Source: Streptomyces sp. SM11 (GTDB lineage: Bacteria > Actinomycetota > Actinomycetes > Streptomycetales > Streptomycetaceae). From it: a DNA stretch of 64,000 bases. Each line of letters starts with the position of its first letter. Position 1 is the stretch's first letter. The stretch spans positions 32,545 through 96,544 of the forward strand of contig NZ_NEUE01000277.1 of assembly GCF_002910905.1 (NCBI RefSeq), written 5' to 3'. The notes under the pieces were generated by a model. The model saw only the letters and a program-made list of their open reading frames with translations, searched no databases and was not told where the DNA came from. Made by a program: the position numbers and the translations under genes. This document shows positions 33,219-42,063 of this stretch, one piece after another.

Positions 33219-33814
33219 CTATGCGACGGGCAACCCGGAGAGTTTGTCCGGATTGCGAATGATATAGGCGCATTGAATGACACCTTGGCTGACTTCGATC
33301 TGAAAAACGGTGTCGGGCCTGCCCTCGACGAAGTAGACGGCGGCGGGGCCGCCGTTGAGCTCCACGATGCGGACCTCCCCGTCCGGGCCGAGGTCCCGGG
33401 CCACCGCGAAGAGGAAGGCCTCCCGGAGCACGAACACCGCGCGCTCCAGCGGCGAGAGCGATTCGAGGACGACCAGCACGGCGAGCGAGACGGAATCGGC
33501 GAGAACGGCGCGTTCCGCGGTGTCGGGCACGACCGGGCCGAAGTCCGTGACCACCGGCTCCGGCAGCCAGGCCCCGCGAACGACTCCCGGCGCGACTGCA
33601 GGTGCCGGAGCCGGTCGATGGCCAGCCGGGTGGTGATCCGCACCAGGAAGGCCCGTGGCTCCCGGATGTCCTCGCGCGCCGCCGACGACCACCTCAGCCA
33701 CGTTTCCTGGACCACGTCCTCGGCGCCGGCGATGCGGCCGAGCATGCGATAGGCGACACCGGTGAGAACGGGCCGGTGTTCTTCGAAGAGCTCGGTCGCG
33801 GTACAGGCGGCCAT
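33219..33814 (-). pseudogene. ECF sigma factor (SigJ/ECF41 type), frameshifted and internally deleted
   Basis: Sigma region 2 is intact (LFEEHRPVLTGVAYRMLG, EDVVQETWLRW). After SRRESFAG the frame is lost near 33570; adding one base to the CC there restores AGPWLPEPVVTDFG in the other frame. That frame then reads AVFVLREAF and jumps straight to GEVRIVELNGG, so sigma region 4's helix-turn-helix and most of the SnoaL-like domain, about 90 residues, are missing. The end QGVIQCAYIIRNPDKL is the normal ECF41 tail. Two independent lesions make this a true pseudogene. Confidence 0.85.
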
Positions 33815-33937
33815 CAGCCCATCCCAGCCCACGGGTCACCTGCCGTCCAGCGGGAATCGCCCGGCCTCTTGAACTCCAAGCTACTCGGCGGTAATTGTTG
33901 TTGACGAGATGTCTACCAAAATCCAGGGAGCGGCAGC

Positions 33938-34768
33938 ATGACCACCACGGTCCCCTTCACCGTCGCAACGGCCGACGGTCCCCGTACGGTCTCGGTCGCG
34001 TACGAACGGACCGGCTCGGGCGAACCGTTGCTGCTCCTGCACGGCATCGGGCACCACCTGAGGGCCTGGGACCCGGTGACCCGGATCCTGGCCGCCGAGC
34101 GTGAGGTGATAGCCGTGGACCTGCCCGGCTTCGGCACCTCGCCCGCGCTGCCGGACGGAGTTCCGTACGATCTCGCGACCGTCGGCCCGGCGCTCGGAGC
34201 CTTCTGTGCCGAACTCGGCCTGGACCGCCCTCATGTGGCCGGAAACTCGCTGGGCGGCCTGCTCGCACTGGAGCTGGGCCGCACCGGGCTGGCGCGATCG
34301 GTGACCGCACTGTCCCCAGCGGGCTTCTGGACCGAGGCGGAACGGCGCTACGCCTTCGGCACCCTGCGGACGATGCGGCGGAGCGCACTGGCCCTGCCGG
34401 TGCCGCTGATCGAGCGCCTGTCGCACAGCACGGCCGGACGGACGGCTCTCACCAGCACCATCTACGCCCGGCCCGGGAGGCGTTCACCGGAGGCCGCCGT
34501 CGCCGAGACGCTCGCCCTGCGCGGAGCGACCGGCTTTCACCAGACGCTGGAGGTCGGCCGGGGCGCGTTCTTCAGCGAGGACGTGAAAGGCATCCCCGTC
34601 ACCATCGCCTGGGGCACCCGCGACCGGATCCTGCTGCGCAGGCAGGGGGTCCGCGCCAAACGAGTGATCCCCGACGCCCGGCTCGTGCGGCTGCCCGGCT
34701 GTGGGCACGTCCCGATGAACGACGCCCCGGCGCTCGTGGCCCGCGTCATCCTGGACACCAGCCGCTGA
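33938..34768 (+). CDS. alpha/beta hydrolase
   Basis: 276 residues. The oxyanion loop LLLHGIGHHLRAWDPV, nucleophile elbow GNSLGG (Ser near residue 104), an acidic residue in WGTRDRIL and the His in GCGHVPMND give a full catalytic triad. No signal peptide. Substrate unknown. AGGGAG lies before the ATG. A hairpin with 11-base arms (34768-34801) begins at its stop codon. Confidence 0.88.
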   Translation: MTTTVPFTVATADGPRTVSVAYERTGSGEPLLLLHGIGHHLRAWDPVTRILAAEREVIAVDLPGFGTSPALPDGVPYDLATVGPALGAFCAELGLDRPHVAGNSLGGLLALELGRTGLARSVTALSPAGFWTEAERRYAFGTLRTMRRSALALPVPLIERLSHSTAGRTALTSTIYARPGRRSPEAAVAETLALRGATGFHQTLEVGRGAFFSEDVKGIPVTIAWGTRDRILLRRQGVRAKRVIPDARLVRLPGCGHVPMNDAPALVARVILDTSR

Positions 34769-34801
34769 GCCGGCCGCTGCGCGGCTGCGGAGCGGCCGGC
34801 T
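34768..34801 (+). terminator. hairpin terminator after alpha/beta hydrolase gene
   Basis: Perfect 11-base arms AGCCGGCCGCT / AGCGGCCGGCT with a 12-base loop, starting at the last base of the stop codon. Confidence 0.7.
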
Positions 34802-34927
34802 CCGTCGACGGCACCGTGCCCCTCGTCCTGGGCCACGCCCATATCACCCCCGGCGACATCGCCCAGGGAGGCGCCGCGCCGGCGGACGCGTGGCGTTCCG
34901 GCGGGCCGGGCCCGACTGACGGGCACC

Positions 34928-34971
34928 GTTCACCCGGGGTTGGGGCTCCGGCCGCCGCAGGGCACTAGGCA
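34928..34971 (+). promoter_or_regulatory. PHO-box-like site and -10 box of the PhoD-type gene
   Basis: GTTCACCCGGG at 34928-34938 fits the Streptomyces PhoP repeat consensus (G-G/T-TCA-YYY-R-G/C-G) at every position; the adjacent 11 bases are a weak second repeat. TAGGCA at 34966-34971 may be the -10 box. The site lies about 110 bases before a predicted phosphatase gene. Confidence 0.5.
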
Positions 34972-35047
34972 TGGGCGGAGACCGGCGCCGGACCACGATC
35001 TTCTCGCGAACGGCGCACCGCCAGCACACCTCCCCGGAGGCGCTTCG

Positions 35048-36640
35048 ATGCCCTACCGTCCGCACCGTCCGCGTGTTCCCTCGCCCGGCCGCCGCGCCGT
35101 CCTGCGCGGCTCGCTGATCGCCCCGGCGGCGGTCGCCCTCTCGCCCGCCACCGCTTCGGCGGCGCCCTCGCTGCACCTGCAGGGGCGGCCCGAAGCGTCC
35201 TGGGGTGTGCAGGTGGGCAGCGTCACCGGCTCGTCGGCGCTCCTGTGGGTGCGCTCGGACCGGCCGGCCCGGATGCTGGTGGAGACCTCGGCGACCGGGT
35301 CGTTCCGGCGGGTCCGCAGGTGGCACGGGCCGTTGCTCGGCCCCGGAACGGACTTCACCGGCACCACACCGCTGTACGGCCTAACGGCGGGCGAGCAGGT
35401 GCACTATCGGGTGACGCTCGCCGATCCGGGCGATCCGCGCCGTACCGGCAGGCCGGTGTCCGGGACGTTCCGTACCGCTCCGGCCCGGCGCCGGTCCGGG
35501 GTGCGGTTCCTGTGGTCGGGCGACATCGCGGGGCAGGGATGGGGTATCAATCCGGGCATCGGCGGCTACCGCGTGTACGAGGAGATGCGCCGCCTGGACC
35601 CGGACTTCTTCCTGTGCAGCGGCGACAGCATCTACGCGGACGGCCCGCTGGAGCCGAGCGTGACGCTGCCGGACGGCCGGGTCTGGCGCAATGTCATGAC
35701 CGAGGAGAAGGCGAAGGTCGCCGAGACGCTGGACGAGTACCGGGGCAACTTCCGCTACAACCTGCTCGACCGGAACGTCCGGCGCTTCAACGCACAGGTG
35801 CCATCCGTCGTGCAGTGGGACGACCACGAGGTACGCAACAACTGGTATCCCGGCCAGATCCTCGACGACGCGCGTTACACCGAGAAGAACGTGGACATCC
35901 TCGCGGCACGCTCCGTCCGCGCCTTCCGCGAGTACGTGCCGCTCGCGCCCTCGTACGGTCCCGGGCGCCGTTCGCGTATGTACCGGGTCGCCCACCACGG
36001 GCCGCTGCTGGACGTGTTCGTGCTCGACATGCGTTCGTACCGCAACGCCAACTCCCCGGGCCGGGAGCCCGACGACACGACGGGCATCCTGGGCGCGGAG
36101 CAGCTGCGGTGGCTCAAACGCTCGCTCGCAGCCTCCCGGGCGGAATGGAAGGTGATCGCCGCCGACATGCCGCTCGGCCTGGTGGTTCCCGACGGCGCGA
36201 CGGACTTCGAGGCGGTGGCGCAGGGTGACCCCGGGGCGCCGCTCGGGCGGGAGCTCCAGATCGCCGAACTGCTCCGGTTCATCAAGCACCGCGGAATCAC
36301 CGGCACCGTGTGGCTGACAGCGGATGTGCACTACACCTCGGCCCAGCACTACGCGCCGGAGCGGGCGGCGTTCAAGGACTTCGCCCCGTTCTGGGAGTTC
36401 GTGTCGGGCCCGCTGGCGGCGGGCGGCTTCCCGGCCAACGCGCTTGACGGCACCTTCGGCCCCGACCGGGTCTTCGTACGGGCCCCCGACCGGGCCAATG
36501 TCTCACCGATGGAATCACCGCAGTATTTCGGCGAGGTGGAGATCGACGGCGACAGTGCGGAGCTGACGGTACGTCTGCGGGCCGAGGGTGGATCGGTGCT
36601 GTTCACCAAGGTGCTGAGGCCTGGTCTCACCGGGCAGTGA
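35048..36640 (+). CDS. phoD: secreted alkaline phosphatase D family protein
   Basis: 530 residues. A twin-arginine signal (GRRAVLRGSLIAPAAVALSP, then ATASAA) marks Tat export. A fibronectin-like PhoD N-terminal domain (SWGVQVGSVTGSSALLWVRS) is followed by the metallophosphatase core: FLWSGDIAG, FLCSGDSIYADG, QWDDHEVRNNW, WKVIAADMPLG and TADVHYTSAQ supply metal ligands. Known PhoD enzymes are Ca/Fe phosphodiesterase-phosphatases acting outside the cell on phosphate esters. The ATG at 35048 follows CCGGAGGCG. A PHO-box-like site upstream suggests phosphate control. Confidence 0.88.
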   Translation: MPYRPHRPRVPSPGRRAVLRGSLIAPAAVALSPATASAAPSLHLQGRPEASWGVQVGSVTGSSALLWVRSDRPARMLVETSATGSFRRVRRWHGPLLGPGTDFTGTTPLYGLTAGEQVHYRVTLADPGDPRRTGRPVSGTFRTAPARRRSGVRFLWSGDIAGQGWGINPGIGGYRVYEEMRRLDPDFFLCSGDSIYADGPLEPSVTLPDGRVWRNVMTEEKAKVAETLDEYRGNFRYNLLDRNVRRFNAQVPSVVQWDDHEVRNNWYPGQILDDARYTEKNVDILAARSVRAFREYVPLAPSYGPGRRSRMYRVAHHGPLLDVFVLDMRSYRNANSPGREPDDTTGILGAEQLRWLKRSLAASRAEWKVIAADMPLGLVVPDGATDFEAVAQGDPGAPLGRELQIAELLRFIKHRGITGTVWLTADVHYTSAQHYAPERAAFKDFAPFWEFVSGPLAAGGFPANALDGTFGPDRVFVRAPDRANVSPMESPQYFGEVEIDGDSAELTVRLRAEGGSVLFTKVLRPGLTGQ

Positions 36641-37089
36641 ACGGCGGTTCCTGGACAGCCGAAGACTGCCGCGAGGGCCGTTGCCACCGGCGCTGGCCGG
36701 GAGAGCGCGGGCGAGGTGGGCGGGGCGATGCATCTCGCGCCGGCCTACGGGCTCGGCGCCCGGCACGCGGCACGCGGCACGCCGAGGACCGTGCGGTGGC
36801 GGTGGACGCCCTGCGATACGGGCGAGCTCCCGCCGCTAGCAGGGCCGGCGACGGCAGCGGAGCGCGAGGGCGCATCCCAGACGGTCCGCCAGGCCGCCCG
36901 GCTGCTCGCCGCCTTCCCCGCCGAGGCGGAGGAAACCGCACTCGGGGCCCCTCGCCCCGGCCGGAAGGATCAAGGAGCGGCCGATCATGGAATCTGACCG
37001 AAAACGACAATAGGCGACCAGATCAACACGTAACCCATCAGTCACAAGGCGTTCGTGATCAGGCAACACCGTTCGTTCACAGTGCGGAT
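36641..37089. other. 449-base intergenic region, no gene recognised
   Basis: No convincing coding region. It contains three tandem copies of CGGCACG at 36761-36781. The last 100 bases are less GC-rich and probably hold the promoter of the GNAT gene. Open frames here lack ribosome binding sites and family resemblance. Confidence 0.5.
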
Positions 37090-38508
37090 ATGACTGATGT
37101 GACCTCCGCGAAGAGCGCCCGCCGTCCGCACCACTGGCGGCGGGACCTTATCGAACTGGCCGCCCTGTTCACCGCCGTAGCCGTGGCCGACGCCATCGCC
37201 AACCTGATCGGACACCAGCCGGACGGGCCCTATCTGCTCGTCGCGTCGGCGGTGGCGCTGGTGGCCACCGCGGCGTTCCACACCTGGTGGGCGCGACGGC
37301 ACAGTCACGCTCCCCCGTCCGGTGAGGCGGGTGAGACGGGCGAGGCCGGGAACGGCGGCGCGGCCGGAAGCAGCGGTGCGGGCGGGATCGCCGAGGCCGA
37401 GGAGACCGTGCTGTGGCGGATGCGGACGACGGTGTGCGACGCACCGGGCAGTCTGGCCGCACTGTGCCTGGCCCTTTCCGGGCTGCGGGTGGACATCCTC
37501 ACGCTGGGGACCCACCCGCTCGCGCGGGGGACCGTCGACGAGTTCCTGCTGCGGGCCCCGGTCTCGCTCCAGGCGCAGGAGCTGTCCCGGGAGATCGCGG
37601 CCGCCGGCGGCACGTCCACCTGGATCGAGCGGGCGGACGCCCACGACCTGGTCGACATTCCGACCCGGGTGCTGTCGCTGGCCACCCGGACGGCGCTCGA
37701 CGCGGCCGAGCTACCGCTCGCCCTGCGCCAGTTGCTCGGCCGGTGCACCATCCGCTCGCTGCCCACCGTCACCGTCACCGGCCGCGCGACCGGGGAGAGC
37801 GCCCCGGTCGAGGGCGTGCTGGAGGAGACGGTGATGCGGCTGCGGGACCCGTCCGGCGGTGTGCTCTCCGTCGAGCGGCCCTATCTGCCGTTCACGCCGA
37901 CGGAGTTCGCGCGGGCCCGTGCCCTGGTCGAGCTCGACGCCCGGCTCGGCCCGCGGGTGCCGCGCAGCGAGGACGTCCTCACCCTGCCCGAGGGCAACGA
38001 GATCACCGTGCGCCGCGCGGACCGCGGTGATCTCGCCGCCGCCCGCGCCATGCACGACCGCTGCTCGCAGCGCACCCTGCGCCTGCGCTACCACGGCCCC
38101 GTCCGGGACGCGGACCGCTACCTCGACCATCTGCTGAGCCCCCGCTTCGGCCGCACCCTGGCGGTGCAGACGGCCTCCGGCAAGCTGGTGGCGCTGGGCC
38201 ATCTCCTCTGGGACGGCGACGAGACCGAGGTCGCCCTCCTCGTCGAGGACGACTGGCAGCGCCGGGGCATCGGCTCCGGGCTGCTCGGCCGCCTGGTGGC
38301 CCTCGCCGTGGAAGCGGGCTGCGACAGCGTGTACGCGGTGACGCAGTCCCACAACACCGGGATGGTGGCGGCGATGCGCGCGCTGGGGCTGCCCCTCGAC
38401 TACCAGATCGAGGAGGGCACGCTCGTCATCACCGCCCGGCTGACGACCGGGCTGACGACTGAAGGGGCCGCTCGGCCTTCCGTGTCGGCGGAACAGGCCC
38501 GTCGCTGA
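37090..38508 (+). CDS. membrane-anchored ACT-like/GNAT acetyltransferase
   Basis: 472 residues in three parts. Residues 20-78 contain two membrane helices (LIELAALFTAVAVADAIANL and LLVASAVALVATAAFHTWW), followed by a Gly/Glu-rich linker. Residues about 100-175 look like an ACT-type ligand domain (VCDAPGSLAALCLALSGLRV). The C-terminal 160 residues are a GNAT domain with the acetyl-CoA loop ALLVEDDWQRRGIGSGLLG. Such a protein may acetylate a target in response to a small molecule at the membrane (inference). The last 80 bases overlap the convergent PLP-lyase gene. Confidence 0.8.
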   Translation: MTDVTSAKSARRPHHWRRDLIELAALFTAVAVADAIANLIGHQPDGPYLLVASAVALVATAAFHTWWARRHSHAPPSGEAGETGEAGNGGAAGSSGAGGIAEAEETVLWRMRTTVCDAPGSLAALCLALSGLRVDILTLGTHPLARGTVDEFLLRAPVSLQAQELSREIAAAGGTSTWIERADAHDLVDIPTRVLSLATRTALDAAELPLALRQLLGRCTIRSLPTVTVTGRATGESAPVEGVLEETVMRLRDPSGGVLSVERPYLPFTPTEFARARALVELDARLGPRVPRSEDVLTLPEGNEITVRRADRGDLAAARAMHDRCSQRTLRLRYHGPVRDADRYLDHLLSPRFGRTLAVQTASGKLVALGHLLWDGDETEVALLVEDDWQRRGIGSGLLGRLVALAVEAGCDSVYAVTQSHNTGMVAAMRALGLPLDYQIEEGTLVITARLTTGLTTEGAARPSVSAEQARR

Positions 38509-39655
38509 GCGCCTGGCACAGATCCGCCCACAGGTCCTCGACGTCCTCCAGGCCGACCGACATCCGCAGCAGCCGGTCGCCGACACCGGACGCCTGCCGG
38601 TCTCCCTCCTCCACAATACGGTGGCTGATGGAGGCCGGGTGCTGGATCAGCGAGTCCACGCTGCCGAGGCTGACGGCGGGCGTGATGAGCCGCACCCCGG
38701 CGATCACCCGGTGCGGGTCCCCGTACACCTCGAAGGAGATCATCGCGCCGCCGATCCGCGGGTAGTGCACCTGGGCGACCCGCGGGTCGGCGGTGAGCCT
38801 GCGGACGAGTTCGACGGCGCTCGACGAGGCCGCCCGTACGCGTACCGGAAGCGTGGACAAGCCGCGCAGCAGCAGGTAGCCGGCCAGCGGGTGCAGCACT
38901 CCGCCGGTGGCGAACCGCACCTGGCGCAGTGTGGCGGCGAACTCCTCGTCGCAGGCGACGACGCCGCCCATGACGTCCCCGTGGCCGCCGAGGTACTTGG
39001 TGGCGCTGTGCAGGACGATCCGCGCGCCGTGTTCGACGGGGCGCTGCAGAACGGGGGTGGCGAAGGTGTTGTCGACCAGTAGCGGCACGGATCCGCAGGC
39101 GTGGGCGACGGCCCGGATGTCGATCTCGGCCAGCGTCGGGTTGGCCGGCGTCTCGACCATCACGAGCCCGGTGTCCGGGCGGATCGCGTCGGTGATGCCC
39201 GCGGGATCGGTCCAGGTCACCTCGGTGCCGAGCAGCCCGGCGCCGAGCAGATGGTCACTGCAGCCGTAGAGCGGGCGGACCGCGACGACATGGCGCAGCC
39301 CCTGGCTCGCGCGGGCGAGCAGCACCGCAGTGAGCGCCGCCATCCCGCTGGCGAAGGCGACCGCGCTCTCGGCGCCCTCCAGCCGGGCGAGCGCCGTCTC
39401 GAAACGGCCCGTGGTCGGGTTGTCCAGCCGGGCGTAGACGGGCGGCCCGTCGGGCCGGGCCCCGGTGGTGGCGAAGGCGTCGATCCGCATCGCCTCGCCG
39501 CGCGAGTCGTAGGAGGGGTAGGTGGTGGACAGGTCGATCGGCGGGGCGTGCACGCCGAGGGAGGCGAGGTCGTCGCGTCCGGCGTGCACGGCTTCGGTGG
39601 CGAGAGCCCTGGACGGGGTGGGGGCGGGGGGCGTCAGCGAGACTTCGTTGTCCAT
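38429..39655 (-). CDS. PLP-dependent trans-sulfuration family enzyme (Met gamma-lyase/cystathionine lyase type)
   Basis: 408 residues. Cys/Met-metabolism PLP family: YARLDNPTTGRFETALARLE at the start, the phosphate-binding region ASGMAALTAVL, METPANPTL, and the PLP lysine in LHSATKYLGGHGDVMGG. The Tyr of RPLYGCSDHLLG fits a gamma-lyase or gamma-synthase; the N-terminus and the divergent Lrp regulator make methionine or homocysteine degradation plausible, but the exact substrate is not fixed. The C-terminus extends 80 bases into the GNAT gene. Confidence 0.85.
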   Translation of the reverse strand: MDNEVSLTPPAPTPSRALATEAVHAGRDDLASLGVHAPPIDLSTTYPSYDSRGEAMRIDAFATTGARPDGPPVYARLDNPTTGRFETALARLEGAESAVAFASGMAALTAVLLARASQGLRHVVAVRPLYGCSDHLLGAGLLGTEVTWTDPAGITDAIRPDTGLVMVETPANPTLAEIDIRAVAHACGSVPLLVDNTFATPVLQRPVEHGARIVLHSATKYLGGHGDVMGGVVACDEEFAATLRQVRFATGGVLHPLAGYLLLRGLSTLPVRVRAASSSAVELVRRLTADPRVAQVHYPRIGGAMISFEVYGDPHRVIAGVRLITPAVSLGSVDSLIQHPASISHRIVEEGDRQASGVGDRLLRMSVGLEDVEDLWADLCQALSDGPVPPTRKAERPLQSSARSSAGR

Positions 39656-39681
39656 GCCGCCACTCTGAACAGCTACCGGTT

Positions 39682-39706
39682 CGTAGCGCTAAAACCCCGT
39701 GCTACG
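39682..39706. promoter_or_regulatory. imperfect palindrome between PLP-lyase and Lrp genes
   Basis: CGTAGCGC-N9-GTGCTACG, 7 of 8 arm positions paired, directly over the probable -10 of the Lrp gene (TACGTT, 39703-39708). Likely Lrp-type operator for both genes. Confidence 0.5.
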
Positions 39707-39714
39707 TTCGCCAT

Positions 39715-40194
39715 ATGGCTGATTCTGTCGCTCTGGATCCGGTGGACCTGCAGATTCTGCGGCTGCTGCAGAACGATGCGCGGACCACGTACCGCGAGCT
39801 CGCGGCCGAGGTCGGCGTGGCCGCTTCGACGTGTCTGGACCGGGTGGCCCGGCTGCGCCGTTCCGGGGTGATCCTCGGGGATCAGCTGCGCCTCGATCCG
39901 GCGAAGCTCGGCCGGGGACTCCAGGCGCTGCTCCTGGTGCAGGTCCGGCCGCACCGCCGGGAGCTCATCGGGCCGTTCGTCGACCGCGTCAGGTCCCTGC
40001 CGGAATCGCGTGCGCTGTTCCACCTCACCGGTCCCGACGACTATCTCGTGCAGGTCGCGGTGGCCGACGCGGCGGATCTGCAGCGGCTGGTCCTGGACGA
40101 GTTCACCTCGCGCCGGGAGGTGGCCCGGGTCGACACCCGGCTGATCTTCCAGCAGTGGGACTGCGGGCCGCTGCTGCCTCCCTCCGGAGGCTGA
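39715..40194 (+). CDS. Lrp/AsnC family regulator
   Basis: 159 residues. The N-terminal helix-turn-helix (LDPVDLQILRLLQNDARTTY, VGVAASTCLDRVARLRRSGVI) and the C-terminal RAM ligand domain (LLVQVRPHRRELIGPF, HLTGPDDYLVQVAVADA) are complete. Encoded divergently from the PLP lyase, 59 bases apart, so it is probably its amino-acid-responsive regulator. The short distance from the TACGTT box to the ATG suggests a leaderless mRNA. Confidence 0.9.
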   Translation: MADSVALDPVDLQILRLLQNDARTTYRELAAEVGVAASTCLDRVARLRRSGVILGDQLRLDPAKLGRGLQALLLVQVRPHRRELIGPFVDRVRSLPESRALFHLTGPDDYLVQVAVADAADLQRLVLDEFTSRREVARVDTRLIFQQWDCGPLLPPSGG

Positions 40195-40308
40195 CGCACC
40201 AGGCATGTACCGGACACGTACCGCTGACGTACCGGGTGCGACCGACTTTCGGACGCCCGCAGGGCAATGATGGTGACGGGACACGTGCCGCCGTACGAGG
40301 ATGTCCAC

Positions 40309-41997
40309 ATGTCAGACACCTCGAGCAGCGCGCTGCCCCGTCAGGTCGCCAACGCCTACGTCGACGCAATCATCGAACTCGACCCCATCACGGGCACCTA
40401 CCTGGGTGTGCCCGAAAGCTCGCGCCGGCTGCCCGACTTCTCACCGGCCGGTCAGGCCGCGACCGCCGACCTCATCCGCGCGACGCTGCGGGAGCTGGAC
40501 GCGGCGGAGGAGCGACCCGGTGCGGACAGCGACGCCGAGCGGCGCTGCGGACGGCTCCTGCGGGAGCGCCTGACTGCCGAACTCGCCGTGCACGAGGCCG
40601 AGGAGGGCCTGCGGACCGTCTCCAACATGCAGTCGCCCGCCCACAGCATCACCGAGGTCTTCACCATCACGCCGACCGCCACGGACGAGGACTGGGCGGC
40701 GGTCGTGGAACGGCTGCGCGCCGTGCCCGCCGCGCACGAGGGGTACCGCGCCTCGCTTGCGCTCGGTCTGGAGCGCAAGCTGTACGGCGGTCCCCGCGCG
40801 ACCGCCACGTTCATCGGGCAGCTCACCGAGTGGGGCGGGGAGGGCGGGGGCGAGGCGTTCTTCACGGAGTTCGCCGCACCCGGCCCCGCGTCCCTGCGGG
40901 CGGAGCTGGACGAGGCCGCCGGCCTGGCGACGGCCTCGGTGCTCGCGCTGCGGGACTGGGTACGCGACGTGTACGCGCCGGGGATCGAGGGCGCCCCCGA
41001 CCCGGTCGGCCGGGAGCGCTACGCCCGCTGGTCGCGGCTGTACAACGGCACCGACCTGGATCTCGACGAGGCGTACGCGTACGGCTGGTCGGAGTACCAC
41101 CGGCTGTTCGCCGAGATGAAGACCGAGGCCGAGAAGATCCTGCCCGGCGCGGGCCCCTGGGAGGCGCTCGCGCACCTCGATGCACACGGCAAGCGCATCG
41201 AGGGCGTCGACGAGGTCCGCGAGTGGCTGCAGGGCCTGATGGACGAGGCGGTCGAGGCGCTGGACGGCACGCACTTCGACCTCGCCGAGCGGGTACGGAA
41301 GGTGGAGTCCCGCATCGCGCCGCCCGGCGGGGCCGCCGCGCCGTACTACACCGGTCCCTCCGAGGACTTCTCCCGCCCCGGGCGCACCTGGCTGCCGACG
41401 ATGGGCGCGACCCGCTTCCCGGTGTACGACCTGGTCTCCACCTGGTACCACGAGGGTGTTCCCGGCCACCACCTGCAGATCGCCCAGTGGACGCACGTCG
41501 CCGACAGCCTCTCCCGCTACCAGGCGTCGGTCGGCATGGTCAGCGCGAACGCCGAGGGCTGGGCGCTGTACGCGGAGCGGCTGATGGACGAACTGGGCTT
41601 CCTGCCGGACGCGGAACGGCGCCTCGGCTACCTGGACGCGCAGATGATGCGCGCCTGCCGGGTGATCGTCGACATCGGCATGCATCTGGAGCTGGAGATT
41701 CCGGCGGACTCCCCGTTCCACCCGGGCGAGCGCTGGACACCCGATCTGGCTCAGGAGTTCTTCGGCAACCACAGCGGCCGTCCCGCCGACTTCGTGGAGA
41801 GCGAGCTGACCCGCTACCTGTCGACGCCGGGGCAGGCCATCGGCTACAAGCTCGGGGAGCGCGCCTGGCTGCTGGGCCGGGAGAACGCGCGCGCCGCGCA
41901 CGGCGACGCGTTCGACCTGAAGACCTGGCACATGGCGGCACTCTCCCAGGGGCCGCTGGGTCTGGACGATCTGGTGGACGAACTGTCCCGGCTCTGA
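40309..41997 (+). CDS. DUF885 family protein (putative metallopeptidase-like)
   Basis: 562 residues, the usual size for DUF885. The conserved zinc-peptidase-like motif is YHEGVPGHHLQIAQW (HExxxGHH), with the downstream acid in SANAEGWALYAERLMDEL. No signal peptide, so cytoplasmic. The family is thought to act as peptidases, with little direct proof. The ATG at 40309 follows GAGGATG. It lies 114 bases after the Lrp gene, with GTACCGGACACGTACCGCTGACGTACC repeats between (GTACCGs at short intervals). Confidence 0.85.
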   Translation: MSDTSSSALPRQVANAYVDAIIELDPITGTYLGVPESSRRLPDFSPAGQAATADLIRATLRELDAAEERPGADSDAERRCGRLLRERLTAELAVHEAEEGLRTVSNMQSPAHSITEVFTITPTATDEDWAAVVERLRAVPAAHEGYRASLALGLERKLYGGPRATATFIGQLTEWGGEGGGEAFFTEFAAPGPASLRAELDEAAGLATASVLALRDWVRDVYAPGIEGAPDPVGRERYARWSRLYNGTDLDLDEAYAYGWSEYHRLFAEMKTEAEKILPGAGPWEALAHLDAHGKRIEGVDEVREWLQGLMDEAVEALDGTHFDLAERVRKVESRIAPPGGAAAPYYTGPSEDFSRPGRTWLPTMGATRFPVYDLVSTWYHEGVPGHHLQIAQWTHVADSLSRYQASVGMVSANAEGWALYAERLMDELGFLPDAERRLGYLDAQMMRACRVIVDIGMHLELEIPADSPFHPGERWTPDLAQEFFGNHSGRPADFVESELTRYLSTPGQAIGYKLGERAWLLGRENARAAHGDAFDLKTWHMAALSQGPLGLDDLVDELSRL

Positions 41998-42063
41998 TCC
42001 GGACAGCGGTGCGTACGGTCCGAAGTGCCCGTCCGTGGAAGTGTGGAAGTGAGGCGGCCTGTC

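Noticed and set aside
36761..36781. CGGCACG x3 as a regulator-binding direct repeat
   Set aside because: It is over 300 bases from the next start codon and there is no promoter beside it.
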